Shown here piece by piece: positions 1 to 12,260 of a stretch of DNA of 64,000 nt. Every line of letters starts with the position of its first letter. Position 1 is the stretch's first letter. Location of the stretch: the NCBI RefSeq assembly GCF_022682495.2, contig NC_071396.1:22751735-22815734 (forward strand), in the 5' to 3' direction. Position numbers and translations under genes: made by a program. A model generated the notes under the pieces. It did not search any database, was not told the DNA's origin, and saw only the letters and a program-made list of their open reading frames with translations. The stretch is from Desmodus rotundus (taxonomy: Eukaryota; Chordata; Mammalia; Chiroptera; Phyllostomidae).

Positions 1-362
1 AGGCTGTGTCGAAGTGACAGCAGGATGAGAAAGGCCAGAGCATTGTCCAGGCCGTCTCGATGGGCACCGTGTGTGGTGGGTGTGCCCATCACAGCCGGTG
101 TCTGCCACCCCAGCCTTTAGAGTGCAAGGGGATGACCTTATTCTTTGTGGGAATGTGAGAAAGCACAAATCAGCAGAAAGAAAAATACATAAAATTGCCA
201 CCACTCTGAGCGTTTTGCTGACTAACTTTCCAGATACCTGGAGTACGTGTGTCTGTGAGTGTGTGTGCGTGTTTAATTGAAAGATGACCATATGCTGGTT
301 TTTGTAACCTGACTTCTCCCCAGTGCCACATCACGTAGTAATGTGACTGTACACGTATGTCC

Positions 363-474
363 CTGCTACTCACGGTGTGGTCCCTGGGGTGCAGCAGCAG
401 CACCCCAGAGCTTGTTGGAAATGCATGTTCTCAGGCCCGGGGCTCAACATTTTTTCACGAGATTCCCAGTGATT
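363..474 (+). mobile_element. MER5-type hAT (Charlie) DNA transposon fragment
   Basis: The run CTACTCACGGTGTGGTCC followed by AGCTTGTTGGAAATGCA and CTCAGGCCC matches the head and middle of the mammalian MER5A non-autonomous hAT element as I know it. Old and diverged; the tail is degraded near the T run at 470. Confidence 0.65.
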
Positions 475-2329
475 TTTTTTGCCTACTTGAGCGTTGAAGG
501 AATGCCGAACTGCCTCGTTTTAAATGGCTGCCCAACATTCCATTTTAGCAATGTGTTATAGTTCAGGTAACCGGTCTCTTATTACCTGAATACGTGGGTT
601 TTATACAAATTTTCACTTCTGTAATCAGACTGTGATGAGCATCCTTATACCAAATGTCCTCGTCTCCCTGTCTGTCTGTCTGGGTTGTGTGCATGGAAGG
701 GGTGCCCCCTGGAGACCACTGCTGAAAGTCGCTCCCATCAGAAGTGAGTGCCTGTGGCCCTTGCCCATTCCGGCAGATACCCCTTTTCAGCGTTTGATGG
801 TTGGATGAAAGCAAACGGCACCTCATCATTAGCGGTTAATCTGATCGTGTGGTTACACATGACCTTGTTTCCTGAGTGGCCTTTGGTTTGATTGTGTCAG
901 CTGCTCAGGGTTTTTGTTGGTTTTTCCTCTGCAGTGGCTGTCATTTTTCTCCCGATTTAGTAAGGACTCCTTATGCATGTAGGTTAATTATCTCTTTGAA
1001 ATGTATTGCAAATATAGTCCGTGGTGTTTGGTCCATTGGTTTCCGTTCCGAGGGCAGAAGGGATTTGGGGACAGGAAGTCTAACTCGGGGGACTATGTTC
1101 AGCCTAACTCCAGAGCCTTTCCTTGTTAAACCAGCATAAACTTCATTGCCGGTGAAGGAATTCCAGGGTTCCGGCTGCACAGCTAACCCTAAGCCAGGAT
1201 GTTCTGTTCCTGCTCCCTGAGGGGCTCCGAAGAACCTTGGCGAACTTTGGAAAGAAGCTTTTCTCCTATTTTTTTTTTTTGATGCTGGAATTTTTAGAAC
1301 GTGGAATTGGAAGAACTTTTAATTTTTTAACTACACATATAGCACTACCTAGCAGACAGGTAGTAATAATCTGTGTGCCTTTAAAGTATGCATTTATATA
1401 CAAATTTAAAATTTCTGAGACATGGGCCCCCCAAAATGCACGTTAAAGATGTTCGTGTTCCGAAATGACCTTACTTGTAACCTCATTTCCAGGATTCATT
1501 ATGTCTGAGCCAACAATAAATTAGCCTTGCGCAAAGCCCCGTTCTCTCTTGACCCTGATTCGGTAGCTTATTACGGAGCCAGAGCGGTTTAGATTCAGAA
1601 TTAGAAGAGACGACACAACAGGCAGAATGCAGCATGGCCCCGAATGGCCCGTGGACTCTGGGGAAGAACCTCTCACTTCCCTGCGCCTCAGGAGACGTGA
1701 CTGGGCCACTGTGTGTGCACCTGGCCTCCAGACAGCCGGGCCAGGTGCTCGCTGGGCCCCGGTCAGGCGGCTGAAGCAGGGGCTGGGGGGAGAAAGAGGC
1801 TCACCTTCTTCTTGGCAGGAAAGGAGCCAGTGCCGGGTCTGCCCCCGGCAGTATTTTCCGTCTGTTTGGGGACACTGACAGGCTGTGAGGGAACTAGGCT
1901 TCCAGCGCCTTCTTGAGCAACCAGAGGGTAATTCTGCCCCGAAACACGCAGGGCTGCCACCGAGCATTACCCTGTGACAGCTGAGGGCTCGCCAGGAAGA
2001 GTTGGGCAGGACCGAAGCTGGCACTGTTGAAGTCAGTACAGTAGCCGCGGAGGAAAGCTAAAATCTGCATGGGAAAGATACAGAGTGCCAGAGAGGCAAG
2101 AGAAAGATAGCTTTTTAAAGAGGAGGACAGTGAGAAAAGTCTCAGGAAAAAGGTCTCAGTGAGCTAGATTTGCAAGCTCTGTAGGGTAGGAGAAGGGCAT
2201 GGCCTGGACTTGCAGGGAAAGTGGGTCGTAGAGGAGAGGTGGGAAATGAGGTGGTCCAGTGGGTGGTGGATGTGGGGTTCTGGGGAGTGGGGGGCTCTGG
2301 GGGGCGCTGGGTTTGAAGGGTGGCTGGGA

Positions 2330-2750
2330 TGTGGATCAGCGCAGGAGGGCCCCCTGCTCATGCCGCCGGCATTCGCCAGGTTACAGTCGGGGCGCTCCAG
2401 CGCAGAGCGGAGCGTGCCTGAGGCTCGACACCCTCTGCGCAGTGCTTTACCGCAGGCTCCGTCTGGCCAGCGGGCAGTGTGCTCGGGCAGTGCTGGGCCA
2501 GCCCCGGCGGCCAGGGGCCTGGACTTTGATCCAGCTGCGGGTACACAGTCCGTCCACTGTGGCTGGGGTCCAGCACCTGTGTACCGCCCACTGCGGTGGC
2601 CGTCCAGGAAGGTGGCCGTGCCCTCACCAGCACCGGGAGAGGTGGCGGGGATTAGGGTCGCTGCAGGATTCAGGCCGGGCAGCACACCCGTCCCGGGGGA
2701 CTCCCAGAGGGGCGGCCGGGGGCATCTGCCCGAGAACCTGGTGTGCTGTG
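2330..2750. promoter_or_regulatory. CpG-rich patch in intron 1 (possible intragenic CpG island)
   Basis: CpG dinucleotides are dense here, roughly 16 in 2361-2520 and about a dozen more to 2720, in a genome where CpG is usually depleted. No repeat family recognised. This could be an intragenic CpG island with an alternative promoter or enhancer, or only a GC-rich decayed patch. No exon with a start codon is supported. Confidence 0.4.
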
Positions 2751-3764
2751 AGCACTGAGAAGCAGGATTGTCCTGTGGCTGACCGTAGTCACAGCCTAAC
2801 GGGTGGGGGCAGGTCAAGAAAGGACACGCTCTGGTCTTGGAGACAGAAAACCTGGCGTTCACTTAGCCCTGTGCAGGCAGGGGTGATCCTGGGGCTCTTT
2901 CTGACTTGTCCCACTTCCTGCCTCGGTTGCTTTGACCCAGCTCTCCCTTGGGTGCTCCTACCTTTATTGCACTTGAGCTCTTGCTTCCTCTTAACAGCTG
3001 ACCCTCCTGCACAGCAGAGGTCGTGCCCCAGGATCTGGGGCGTGGATGTGGGTGCTGAGCGGCATTTCTTACAGAATTGTCCCGAGCAGCCCTCCAGCCC
3101 TCCCCCATGCCGGGCGTGGGCAGCATATCACCTCTCCTTTCTCCTTTCTGCTGGTGCATGGATTCTGGGCAGCAGGAGTGAGGGGATCTTACACGTGCTG
3201 CCCTGGAGGGGAGAGAGCGGGGGGAGCCAGGTGGAATTCTGCAAGGAGGGTGGGTGATGCGTGTCCTCCATGAATGACCAGCCTTCGGGGGTGGGGGCTC
3301 CCCGAGGGGCACTGTGGGATACAGGCCTGGCCCCGGTGTGCCCAGCCCTTGGGGGCTCTGAGGTCCCAGCACAGGGAGGCGGAGCTCCTGGCCTCTGCCA
3401 GTGTCGCCGATTTGGCATCTGAATTCGGAACTGGCAGCAGGGTTAATTTCTCTCTGTAATTAAGTGAAGGAAAATGGCATGAAAGTAATGCTTGTCTCTG
3501 CCGCATGGCATGTTCCCGCTGGGGCTTTGTTTTCTGCTGCGAGTACAAGGGAGGACCATTTGGTTCAGTGAACCTGGGGAGACACGCACACCCGCCTGTG
3601 TGGTGCTGGCCTCCTATGTGCCCCGGGACCAGCGCTCCCTGGGCTCTGGGTCCGCAACATAAACGGTACGTGCCCTTGCCCTGCGGGACCGTCCAGTCCA
3701 CACAGCAGATGAACTCGAAATCAATAATTACAATCAAGTGTAATGGGTAGTAATTAAGAACTGA

Positions 3765-3905
3765 GGTGTGCGAGCCAGACTTCCAGGGTTCAAGTCCAGC
3801 CACTTGGGCAAGTCACTGAATCTCTGGCTTCTGCTGGGGACAATATAAGATCTTACAGGGCAGGGTGAAGATCAAATGAGCCTGGAGGGCGCCTGGCACT
3901 ATTGA
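3765..3905 (+). repeat. MIR SINE fragment
   Basis: TTCAAGTCCAGCCACTTGGGCAAGTCACTGAATCTCTGG, then ATCAAATGAG and GGCGCCTGGCAC, follows the order of the MIR core and 3' part. Ancient tRNA-derived SINE. Confidence 0.65.
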
Positions 3906-5774
3906 GGACACGCTGTGCAACTGCCTTTTTATCACGAGAGGAGGGAGGGGCTGGCAGAGGGCGGAGGGGCTGAGTCGCGGTGCTGAGTGGCTGGCTGGGC
4001 TGGGCGTGGAAGGATCAGGAGGAGCAGGGGCAGGCTGGGAGGTGAGCTGCGTGGGAGCCGGGAGGCCTGAAATCCGTGCATGTAGAACGCAAGCAGTTAG
4101 TGCGGTGAGCCCCTGGGACAATAGGTCCGTGAAGCGGACTCGGGAGGCCCGGCTCCCCAGCTGGTGGAACAGTCCTGCAGAGCCTTCTAGATGAAGACTT
4201 TGACCTTTACGCCCTAGGCAGTGGGGCGCCAGGGGGCATCTGAGCTGGCCTGTGGCATGGTGGGGGTTGTGTTATTAAAAATTAACGCTGGTCATGGGGA
4301 AGGTGGAGGTGGGAGACTGGTTAACAGGCCGTGAGCCTGGGCCTGTGGCACCTGGCGGGCTGGGCAGACAGGACTTAGAGGGAGCCATTCAGGATGTCCG
4401 CTGAAGGGCCTGCTGACAGATCAGATGCAGAGGCTGGGGGAGAAGCAGGGGTTGAAAGGAGGGCTCCAGGGTGTGCCTCGAGGGACAGAGTGAATGGGGG
4501 GGGGTTGCCATTCACTAACAGGGAGACCAGGGAGAGGCGCACCCTGCCCTGGAGGTGGACGTGAGCTGGGGCGGGAGTCAGAAGTCCTGGAGCGGAGCCC
4601 CGGCTGGTGGTGAGGCGCCGTGTGAGTGCCCTCAGGGCCCCGCTGGCCCTGGGGAGGCTTCACATCCGGTGCACTGCATCCCCGAGGAACCTCAGACAGC
4701 GGCTCTCTCTAGGTGAACTCTTGGCGGCGTTCTTTCCTATGAAGACAGACGAGATCGGCACTGTTCTCACCGTTACTGGGGAGATGGAAGGAGCAAGGGT
4801 CTGTGAGTGGGCTCCTCCTTCCCATGGTATCACGGTGTTTGCTTGGCTCTGGGGACCTGTCAGCCATGGCGAGATCTGATGGGCCTTGGTGAGATCTGAT
4901 GGGCCGAGGAGGAAGCCTCTGCGCTCGGGGTCTGCGAGGTCTGCGCAGAGCACACAGGGAGTGGGTGGGTGTTCCAAATGGAGGCGAAGGGAGAGGAAGC
5001 CCCTTCACACGGAGAACCACACACCCCAGGAGGGACCCCAGCTCCGCTAACTCCAGGCCATTCCCAGTGCCGTTGCTTCCCAACTCAGGCACGTCTGGGG
5101 CATGCGGGTGAGCGCATATGAACCAGCCACGAGGCTCCGGGGGTGTTTTTAATGCACAAAGAAAGGGACGGCAGGGATGACCACAGCGATGGGGCGACAG
5201 TGTCTTAGTTCCTCAGCGTCAGCTTGACGGCAGACTTTAGTAACGAAAGATCCGCCAGATGGCCCTGTTACTGGAACCCCTGCCAAGGAGCCAATGTGAC
5301 TCCTCACTGCAGTGTTAGGCCCTGACTCTACAGAGGGGCGACGGGACACGGGAGCAGCAGCCTTGCACACCGGTCCCCGCGTGGTGGTTTGAAGTCATAA
5401 CCAGAGAGGGAGGTGCGTGAATGTGTCCCCAGGTCACTGCTGTCACTCTCGACTCCTAAACTGAAAGTGTGCTTGGTGGTTGTCTGTAAACCTGTGATGT
5501 GTTCTCTTGCTGAGTATCCTCTGCTACCTGAACTTGGACTTGGGAAGAGGAGCCAGAAAGCGATCTCAGTGAGGAGTCTACATTTTTATCATTAGTCTAC
5601 AAACGCGTCTTCTCTCCTCTGCAGTTGCCGAGTCAAGGCCGGGGTGCATCCTGATTCGGCCTTGCCGGTCTTTAGGAAAGAGCCTTAAGTCTCGTTGCCA
5701 TGCCTGCGTGGAGAGGCACGCGCCCAGCGGCAGCCTTGCCGACGGCCCTGAGAACGCTAGCTGGTGCTATTTCC

Positions 5775-5935
5775 ACGTTCGGTGTGCACCGGACACTGTG
5801 CTGTGCTGTCTGCGCAGCATTTCATGTTACTCTCACGACTGCTCCTTGAAGTCGGCACGCCCCTCACCCCGTTTTACAGATGGGGACGCTAGGCTTCGGG
5901 GGGTTCTGCACCTCGCCCACCAGCTGTTTGACAGG
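5775..5935 (+). repeat. MIR-family SINE fragment
   Basis: CACTGTGCTG, CATTTCATGTTACTCTCAC, CCCGTTTTACAGATGGGGACGC and CACCTCGCCCACCAGCTG follow the 3' part of MIRb/MIR3-like elements (last-residue decay throughout). Confidence 0.55.
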
Positions 5936-7299
5936 TCAGGTCTGCGTGCCGAGGCAGCGGTGCCCTCCTCGGGCATGGCACCCTCGCAGACTGTGCGGTC
6001 CTGTGGGCCATTCCCACTCGCGTCTCTGGGTGGCGGCATCACCACTAGTTTCTCCTTACCCTGTGCCAGTTTTTCTCACGGGTTACCGTTTCTTTTTTGT
6101 ATCACTGCTGCACCGCGGTCGGTCACCACTTGCCTCTGATTCTGCATGCCCAGCCGCACATGGCGCCAGAATCCAGCCCAAGTCGTCTGCAGGACGCTTG
6201 TCCCTCTTTCATTGACAGAAATTACCATTCCCCCATCTCAAGGAGTTTGCTTCAAGGGGACCGAAACCCAGCACCGTGCCGTGTGTGTGTAGGGTCTCAG
6301 CCCCGTGTGTCCTTTTGGGGAGGCAGGGGCCGGCCCTGGCCCTGCGGACTGACCTCACAGCAGAGGCAGGGCAGCTCTCGGCCTCGCTGCTCACGCGAGC
6401 TCCCCTGGACCCGGGCTCTTCCTGCAGGAGCCGGCCCCCTTACGTCTGGTTGTAATGTGGCTGCAGTTTACCGAGCGCCTGGTCTGTGCCAGGCATCTGT
6501 GAGTGCCTGTGAGTGGGAGAGGTTGGCCTCTCTTACCGGAGCAGGAGCCACAAACCCAGGGCCTGCATCTCGGCTGTGGACAGCAACTGTGTTTTCTGAA
6601 GGGCCAGAAAGAACCATGGATGGTCTGCAGTCTCGCCACTCATGCATGGTGGAGCCGGACTGGAGCCTGTCCTCTCCATCTGCCGTCCCCTCCTTTCTGC
6701 TCTGCCCCCAGGGTCTGAGCACCCACCTCCGGTGCCCATCTAGCCAGCGGGGGGAGTACGAGGTCCTGGCCCTACAGTGTGGGTTTAAAGTGACCCTGGG
6801 GTTTGAATGAGCATTCTGAGCGAGGGTGACATGAACAGACTACTAAATGATGCAAGTGGCAGCCCCAGGAGCAGCTCTGCAGAGGGCAAAGGCTATCCAA
6901 GGGGACAGCAGGGTCCAGTTTGTCCGCTTGCAAATGGGGCTGCAGGTTAGTGTGGTCGTTGTATTTTCGGCAGCTGTCCCTGACCTCACGGTGTGGGAGT
7001 CCTAGAGCGGGCGTGGAGCAGGTGAGGCGGCCGAGTCCCAACTGGCTCCAGGCACGGTGGGCGGCGGGGAGCACGTCCAGGGCGGGTGGGCAGTCTCTTC
7101 TCCCTGCAGTGCGCTCACAGAATCCCATAGCGTCTGCCCTCCGAAGTGCGCCTTTGGAGCTGTGCCCACAGAGAAGGGAAGGGGTCTGTGTGTTCCAGCT
7201 TGGATGTCATGGCGCTGTGCCCACACTCTGCTCTCTGTTGGTTCCGCGTCCAACACAGAGACTGTGGGATGACAATGAGAATGATGTACCAGCAAGCGC

Positions 7300-7470
7300 A
7301 TGAGCACTGACCCGCAGTTCCTGAGCGCATCCTGATTGGTCCCGGCTCCCGTAACCCTCACAGCAGCTCCGAGGGGCAGGGAGCCTGGGGCACACTGAGG
7401 AAGCCTGTGGCCCAGGGTCACAGAGCGAACAAGAGGCAGGTTCCCACCCAGGCCGGTGGTGCCAGAATCG
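7300..7470 (+). repeat. Probable MIR-family fragment
   Basis: GTAACCCTCACAGCAGCTCCGAGG, GGGGCACACTGAGGAAG, CCCAGGGTCACAGAGCGAAC and AGGTTCCCACCC match the usual MIR 3' order with many changes. Confidence 0.5.
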
Positions 7471-8970
7471 GCTTCTCACACACTACTTCCGTGGGAGGAT
7501 TTTTTTTTTTTTTTAAATCTCATGCAGAAGTGCCCATGACAGCTCCTGGGAGAGGGAAGAGAGAAACTCCTTGCTGTCTGCCCACGTCCTCCTGGACATT
7601 TTGCTATTTCATTCTTAGGTTCTTCCATGCATTAAAAAAGAGAGAGGCAAGCACTGATGAGCTGTCTTCGAAAACTCCGTCTGGCCTTCCACTCATTTTT
7701 CTTACATCTAAGGGATTGGGAGGATGGACAGTTACTTTCCTTGGTGCGTCAAGGTATCCAGTATGGAAATTTCAGGCTGCCAACCTGATTCTGGGTTTGG
7801 CACCAACTCACAGCTGATGGGAAGGGGGAGCTCCCCGCATCCTTGACATTTAGCTGCCCCTCCCCGACTCATTCCTGCACTCCCCCCGCCCCCAGCGGGC
7901 TCTTGCCTGCATCTTGGCAGCATCTGCTCTGGGCTGCTTTTCCTTCCCCAGGAATATTTATAACCCATGGAAAGAACAAACAAGTATTTGATACCATATT
8001 AACATTTATGGGGTTCTTTTATTTTTCTCCAATCTCATTAAAAATTCATCCCCTGAGGTCTGGGCTGTTCTCAGTGCCCTAAGTTTGGGCCTTTGGGCTT
8101 GTCTGGTCTTACTCCTCCTTAGAAACTTAGGTCGGGGGAGGGGCAAGTCCCGAAGAAGACAGCAAGGCTTGAAGCCTTTGGAAATCTCTCCAGACAGCTG
8201 CCCCTCACCCCCCAGGGGGGAGGCAGCAGGCTCTCTGGGCAAGGGGGCTGCAGGAAGAGGGCCCAGGACACAAGCACACTCCTGTCCTGCGTTCCCCTAA
8301 TGGGCTCCGTGTCCTCCAGTTTAAAGAGGAGAGCTGGGTGCCTGAGGCAGATTGGCCACGATGCATGATACACAGAACACCAAGGCTAGACAGGACTCTC
8401 GACTACTGGTTCCTAATCCCTCTCTGGGTTCTTCAAATGGAAGAGGCACTTGACCTTAAAGGAAGGTTAGAAGAACCTCAGGACTTCAAGTTCACTGTTC
8501 TTTAAAATCCCACGTGCTGTCCTTTTCCCATTTCTAAGGCCTATGTATTTAATTATATCCCTTATTTCCAGAAATCACATTCAGAAAAGCGTAAAGAAAA
8601 TGGTAGAAAGCACTTACGATCCTCCCGCTTACAGACGACCTTGCCAAACCTTGGCCTTCTCTCTGAGTCTTGAGTCATTTTGAGTTCACAGGCACACTTC
8701 GAAAATTTTAGCTTTGGACCATACTGTTCCTACTGCTTTTGTAATCTTTAAAGACGTTCTCGTGACAGTTTTCTTATACTCTGAAATATTCCTCCAGAAC
8801 CTTCCTTGTTAATGTACGGAGAATTCCGTGTCGTGGACGTTTCCTGTTTGGGGACATTTAGTTTATTTGTACCGTTTTTCTATTACAAAACACACACATC
8901 TCTGAGTGTTTCCTTAGAATAACTTCAGAGCTCATAAACACTTCTTTTTTCATCCTCACCCCCTCCGGGA

Positions 8971-9162
8971 TATATTTACTGATTTTAGAGAGAGAGAAAG
9001 CGGGGAGGAGGAGAGAGAGAGCAACATCAGTCAGTTGCCTCCCATGTTCCCTGACTGGGGATCAAACCTGCAACCCAGGTGTGTGCCCTGGCTGGGAATT
9101 GAACCCGCAGCCTTTTGCTGTATGGATGATGCTCCAACCAGCTGAGCCACCCGGCCAGGGCA
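8971..9162 (-). mobile_element. VES-type bat SINE (tRNA-derived), minus strand
   Basis: Read on the minus strand it starts TGCCCTGGCCGGGTGGCTCAG, carries a tRNA-like B box (GGGTTCAATTCCCAG), a second direct copy of the core (GGTTTGATCCCCAGTCAGGG), a CT-rich part and a tail TCTCTCTAAAATCAGTAAAT. This is the layout of VES SINEs, known from bats. RNA polymerase III transcription is the family's normal mode; mobility would depend on L1. Confidence 0.88.
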
Positions 9163-11902
9163 TATGAATACTTTGTTAGGACACATTGGGGAGAAACGGT
9201 ATGTTCCTGTTTTGCCCTTCCCCACCAGGCACAGCAGACATGTGGCCCCTTGCACCCTGGCCACCTTTGCTCACAGAACCCTGCCCTGCCCTTCTCCTGG
9301 CCTCAGGGCTGCAGACTTCTCCTCAACCTGTGTGCTGACAGCTACTACCTGTTAGAATTGACACAAGAGCCAAGACCTATTTGCCATCTGGGGATCAAGG
9401 ATCGGCACCCATTCTGAAGTGGTGTTCTAGGTCCTGTTTTATTCATTCTCAGAAAAATGAGTGTGTTGTGTGTGGGGGGGGGAGGTGGCACCAGCACAGG
9501 TTGGTTTTGGAAACACCCTGAGTGATGTTTCTGTAGGCATCTGAGCAAGACCAAAATCTACAAAGCTCAGCCCCACTCCCTGTCATCCTCTGTACCCAGC
9601 AGCCCCTCCGTTCCCACTCTGCCGCTGCAGCGATTTAGAAGGTGGAAGCCTTGGGTGTTCGCCGAAGCCGTCATTAAAGTGAAAACTCCCCAGGGAAGGG
9701 CCTGCTGCAGGCAGCAGCCCCTGGTACTTCCGTTCTCCATCAACATCCTGCCTGTGCCGCCGAGTTTGACTAACAGGTGGCAGACAGAGAGTGGACCACA
9801 GAGAAAGGCTGGGCCAGCAGGAGGGCCAAAGCCACCCGCTCCAGGGCCCTGAAACAGCCTTGTCGGCCCTGTGATTGACCACGGAGCTCTGGAAGGGACT
9901 CGTGTATCATGTCAGGCAATCGACTTTCCTCCAGCAAAGGAGTCCCCTGGCCACGATGGGGGTGAGTGGCAAGTAACTCCGTCTCCACCACCGTTTATCC
10001 GGCGGAGGCCACTGCAGAGAACGTCTCTTCTGAGGCAGATGTGTGATAATTGGGGTTTGTGTGGGAGCATAACAGCCTTTCCTTCTGCATCCACTGACGG
10101 GGAGGGTTTTGGTTGCAGAGGTGCATTCTGTGTTGTTAGCATTGTGGGGGGTAGGGTACTCTCCAGGAGCCAGTTCCTTACCCCATAAGAGAGTGCTGGT
10201 GGGACCGCGGTGGGGAAGGTGTTTGGGGAAGCTTTGCATTTGCTGGATGTGGTTCATAGCGTCTGCGTCTCCTATGGCTTTCACCTTTGATTATTCACTC
10301 CAGGTGTTTTGGTCTTTATGCATGAAGATAAAGAGTGGTTGTGTGTGGCTTTGCAATGGACCTTTCTAGCCCGGGGTCACCTTTAACAGGAAGGGACTCT
10401 AGAAAAAGCCAGTAGCTGTGGAACTGCTGTCTAAACGTGGTCACAGCCCAATTTCACCTGGGTAATTCAATTTGTCAGAAGGTGAGCGCCGGGCTGCCGA
10501 GCACTCCGCGTTTGCAATCGTGAACCCCTTCAGCGTGCTCTTTCCCGGCCTTACAGCATCGGTGATGCAGTTGCCTCGGCGCCACCGTGGGCAGCTCTCC
10601 GAGTGCTGCCTACCTGACCCACTTGCTGTCACTGACTCTCTGATGAGACCCGTGGTTGGGCAGGGCTGCCTCAGAGTGGGAGGAACCTTTCACTCGTACT
10701 CCCCTCCCCCTCCCCACTCAGCCTCAGCATCCCCAGGGCTCAGGTAGGCGGCTCAGCTTTGACTGATGCTTCGAGCTCTGCCCTGGGCGACCTGCTTCCA
10801 TCCTCGGCACATGGATGCACAGTGCATGGGAAGGAGGCAACTTGGGTTCCCGCGCAGGTGCGGACCTTGAATGGTTGGTCCTAGCTCTGTGCCCGTTTCC
10901 TCGTGCGCCAAACTTTCCTTAGACATCAGGTGTCAACGTGTGTAAACTCTAGTGGAGCTCCGGGCACATCAGATCTAGATTAAGGTGAGTGTCCCCTCCT
11001 GTCACTGGACACCTCGTGGAATTACAGAAGGGACAGCCTGACGTGAGCAGATCTACTAGGTACCAAACAACTCGCTCTGGGTTTCTGCTCAGTTCTTTGA
11101 AGCTGTGGGCAGGGACCTGGAGGTGGTCACCTTCGTGCCTTCAGTCCTTCGAGAGTAGGTGTCACGTAAACACCCCTGGTTAGTCAGAGCCCAGGTCCCT
11201 GCTGGCTGTCCCTGCTGCCAGAAGCCGGCTCCCGGGATGGGCTCAGCAGCCTGCCTGCGCCTCCCGCCCTGGGCTGGCCCCACCCAAGGGTGTCTCATCC
11301 TGTAGACGCCTACGTTTTTGTGAGACGCCCATCCTGCAGCTGCAAAATGTATCAGGCTTAGCAAAAAAGGGCACTGCCACGAGGCGGGCCATCAGAATGG
11401 CCTGTGGTGTCACCACAAACTGCCCGGGAGAGGCACGCAGACCGCAGTCAGCCAGCCAGAAGTCCCAGTGACCGGAGGGCTGGACGGCTGAAACCCACCT
11501 CCCTTCTGAAGCGAGCAGGGGCCCTGACTGGGACGGGCTCTGTGAGTGCCCAGCCCCAAACGCAGAGGGAAAGGGGGTCCTGAGGACTCCCCGGGAAAGG
11601 CGCCTGCTCCGTGTAAAGTAAATGCAGTAAGTCCCCGCACTGTGGGGCTCACCTTCCAGCTGACGCTCGGGCCCGGTGCACAGAGGGGCAGCTGTGCAGG
11701 GCGCCCGTGAGTGGGGGCTCCTGGCCCTCTCTGCCCCGTTTCCACAGAGGCGGCCATCGGCGTGGACCACGTGTGTTGGGGCTGTGAGGTCGTTTTACCG
11801 GCAGCAGTTGAACTGGGAGAATCTTCCAGTAAGATGGGCTGCCGTGTGGTGGTGAGGGGCGTGGACTCCACCTGGGGCCCTGGGGGTGCCTCTGGTGCCA
11901 CC

Positions 11903-12040
11903 CTTACTAGTTGTGTGCCATCGGGCAAGTCCCATAGCCTCCCTGTGACTCAGTTTCCCCATTGGCTCGGTGGGGAAAACAATAGAGCAGATCTCTCAGA
12001 GCTGTCATCAGACAAGTGAATCGGCTAGTTATTGCTAAAG
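11903..12040 (+). repeat. MIR SINE fragment
   Basis: TTACTAGTTGTGTGCCATCGGGCAAGTCCCATAGCCTCCCTGTGACTCAGTTTCCCC is the typical MIR core order (tgtgacc..gggcaagt..ctcagtttcc). Followed by a degraded tail. Confidence 0.7.
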
Positions 12041-12242
12041 CCAACAGAACACAAGCCTACATGTAAAAACATAAGCACTATCTATGTGCCTGCGAATAAA
12101 ATAAACATGCTCCGTTTATAGTTACCAACGGATAAAATATTCCCCTTGGCAACACCTGGCGCAGGTGGGCTCTGGCCACGTGACCCTGAGAAAGGAAAGG
12201 CAACCAGGAAGAGGCGGGCAGTGGGAGCCTGGAGGCTGGAGT

Positions 12243-12260
12243 CCCCCCCCCCCCCCCCCC
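12243..12260 (+). repeat. 18-base C homopolymer
   Basis: Uninterrupted C run. Comparable G or C runs lie at 13108-13121, 18784-18796, 39337-39349 and 58559-58572; their true lengths are uncertain in any assembly. Confidence 0.9.

Noticed and set aside
2259..3257. 332-codon open frame on the + strand
   Set aside because: It lies in GC/CpG-rich intron sequence, overlaps equally long frames on the other strand, has no recognisable domain and no conserved residue pattern.
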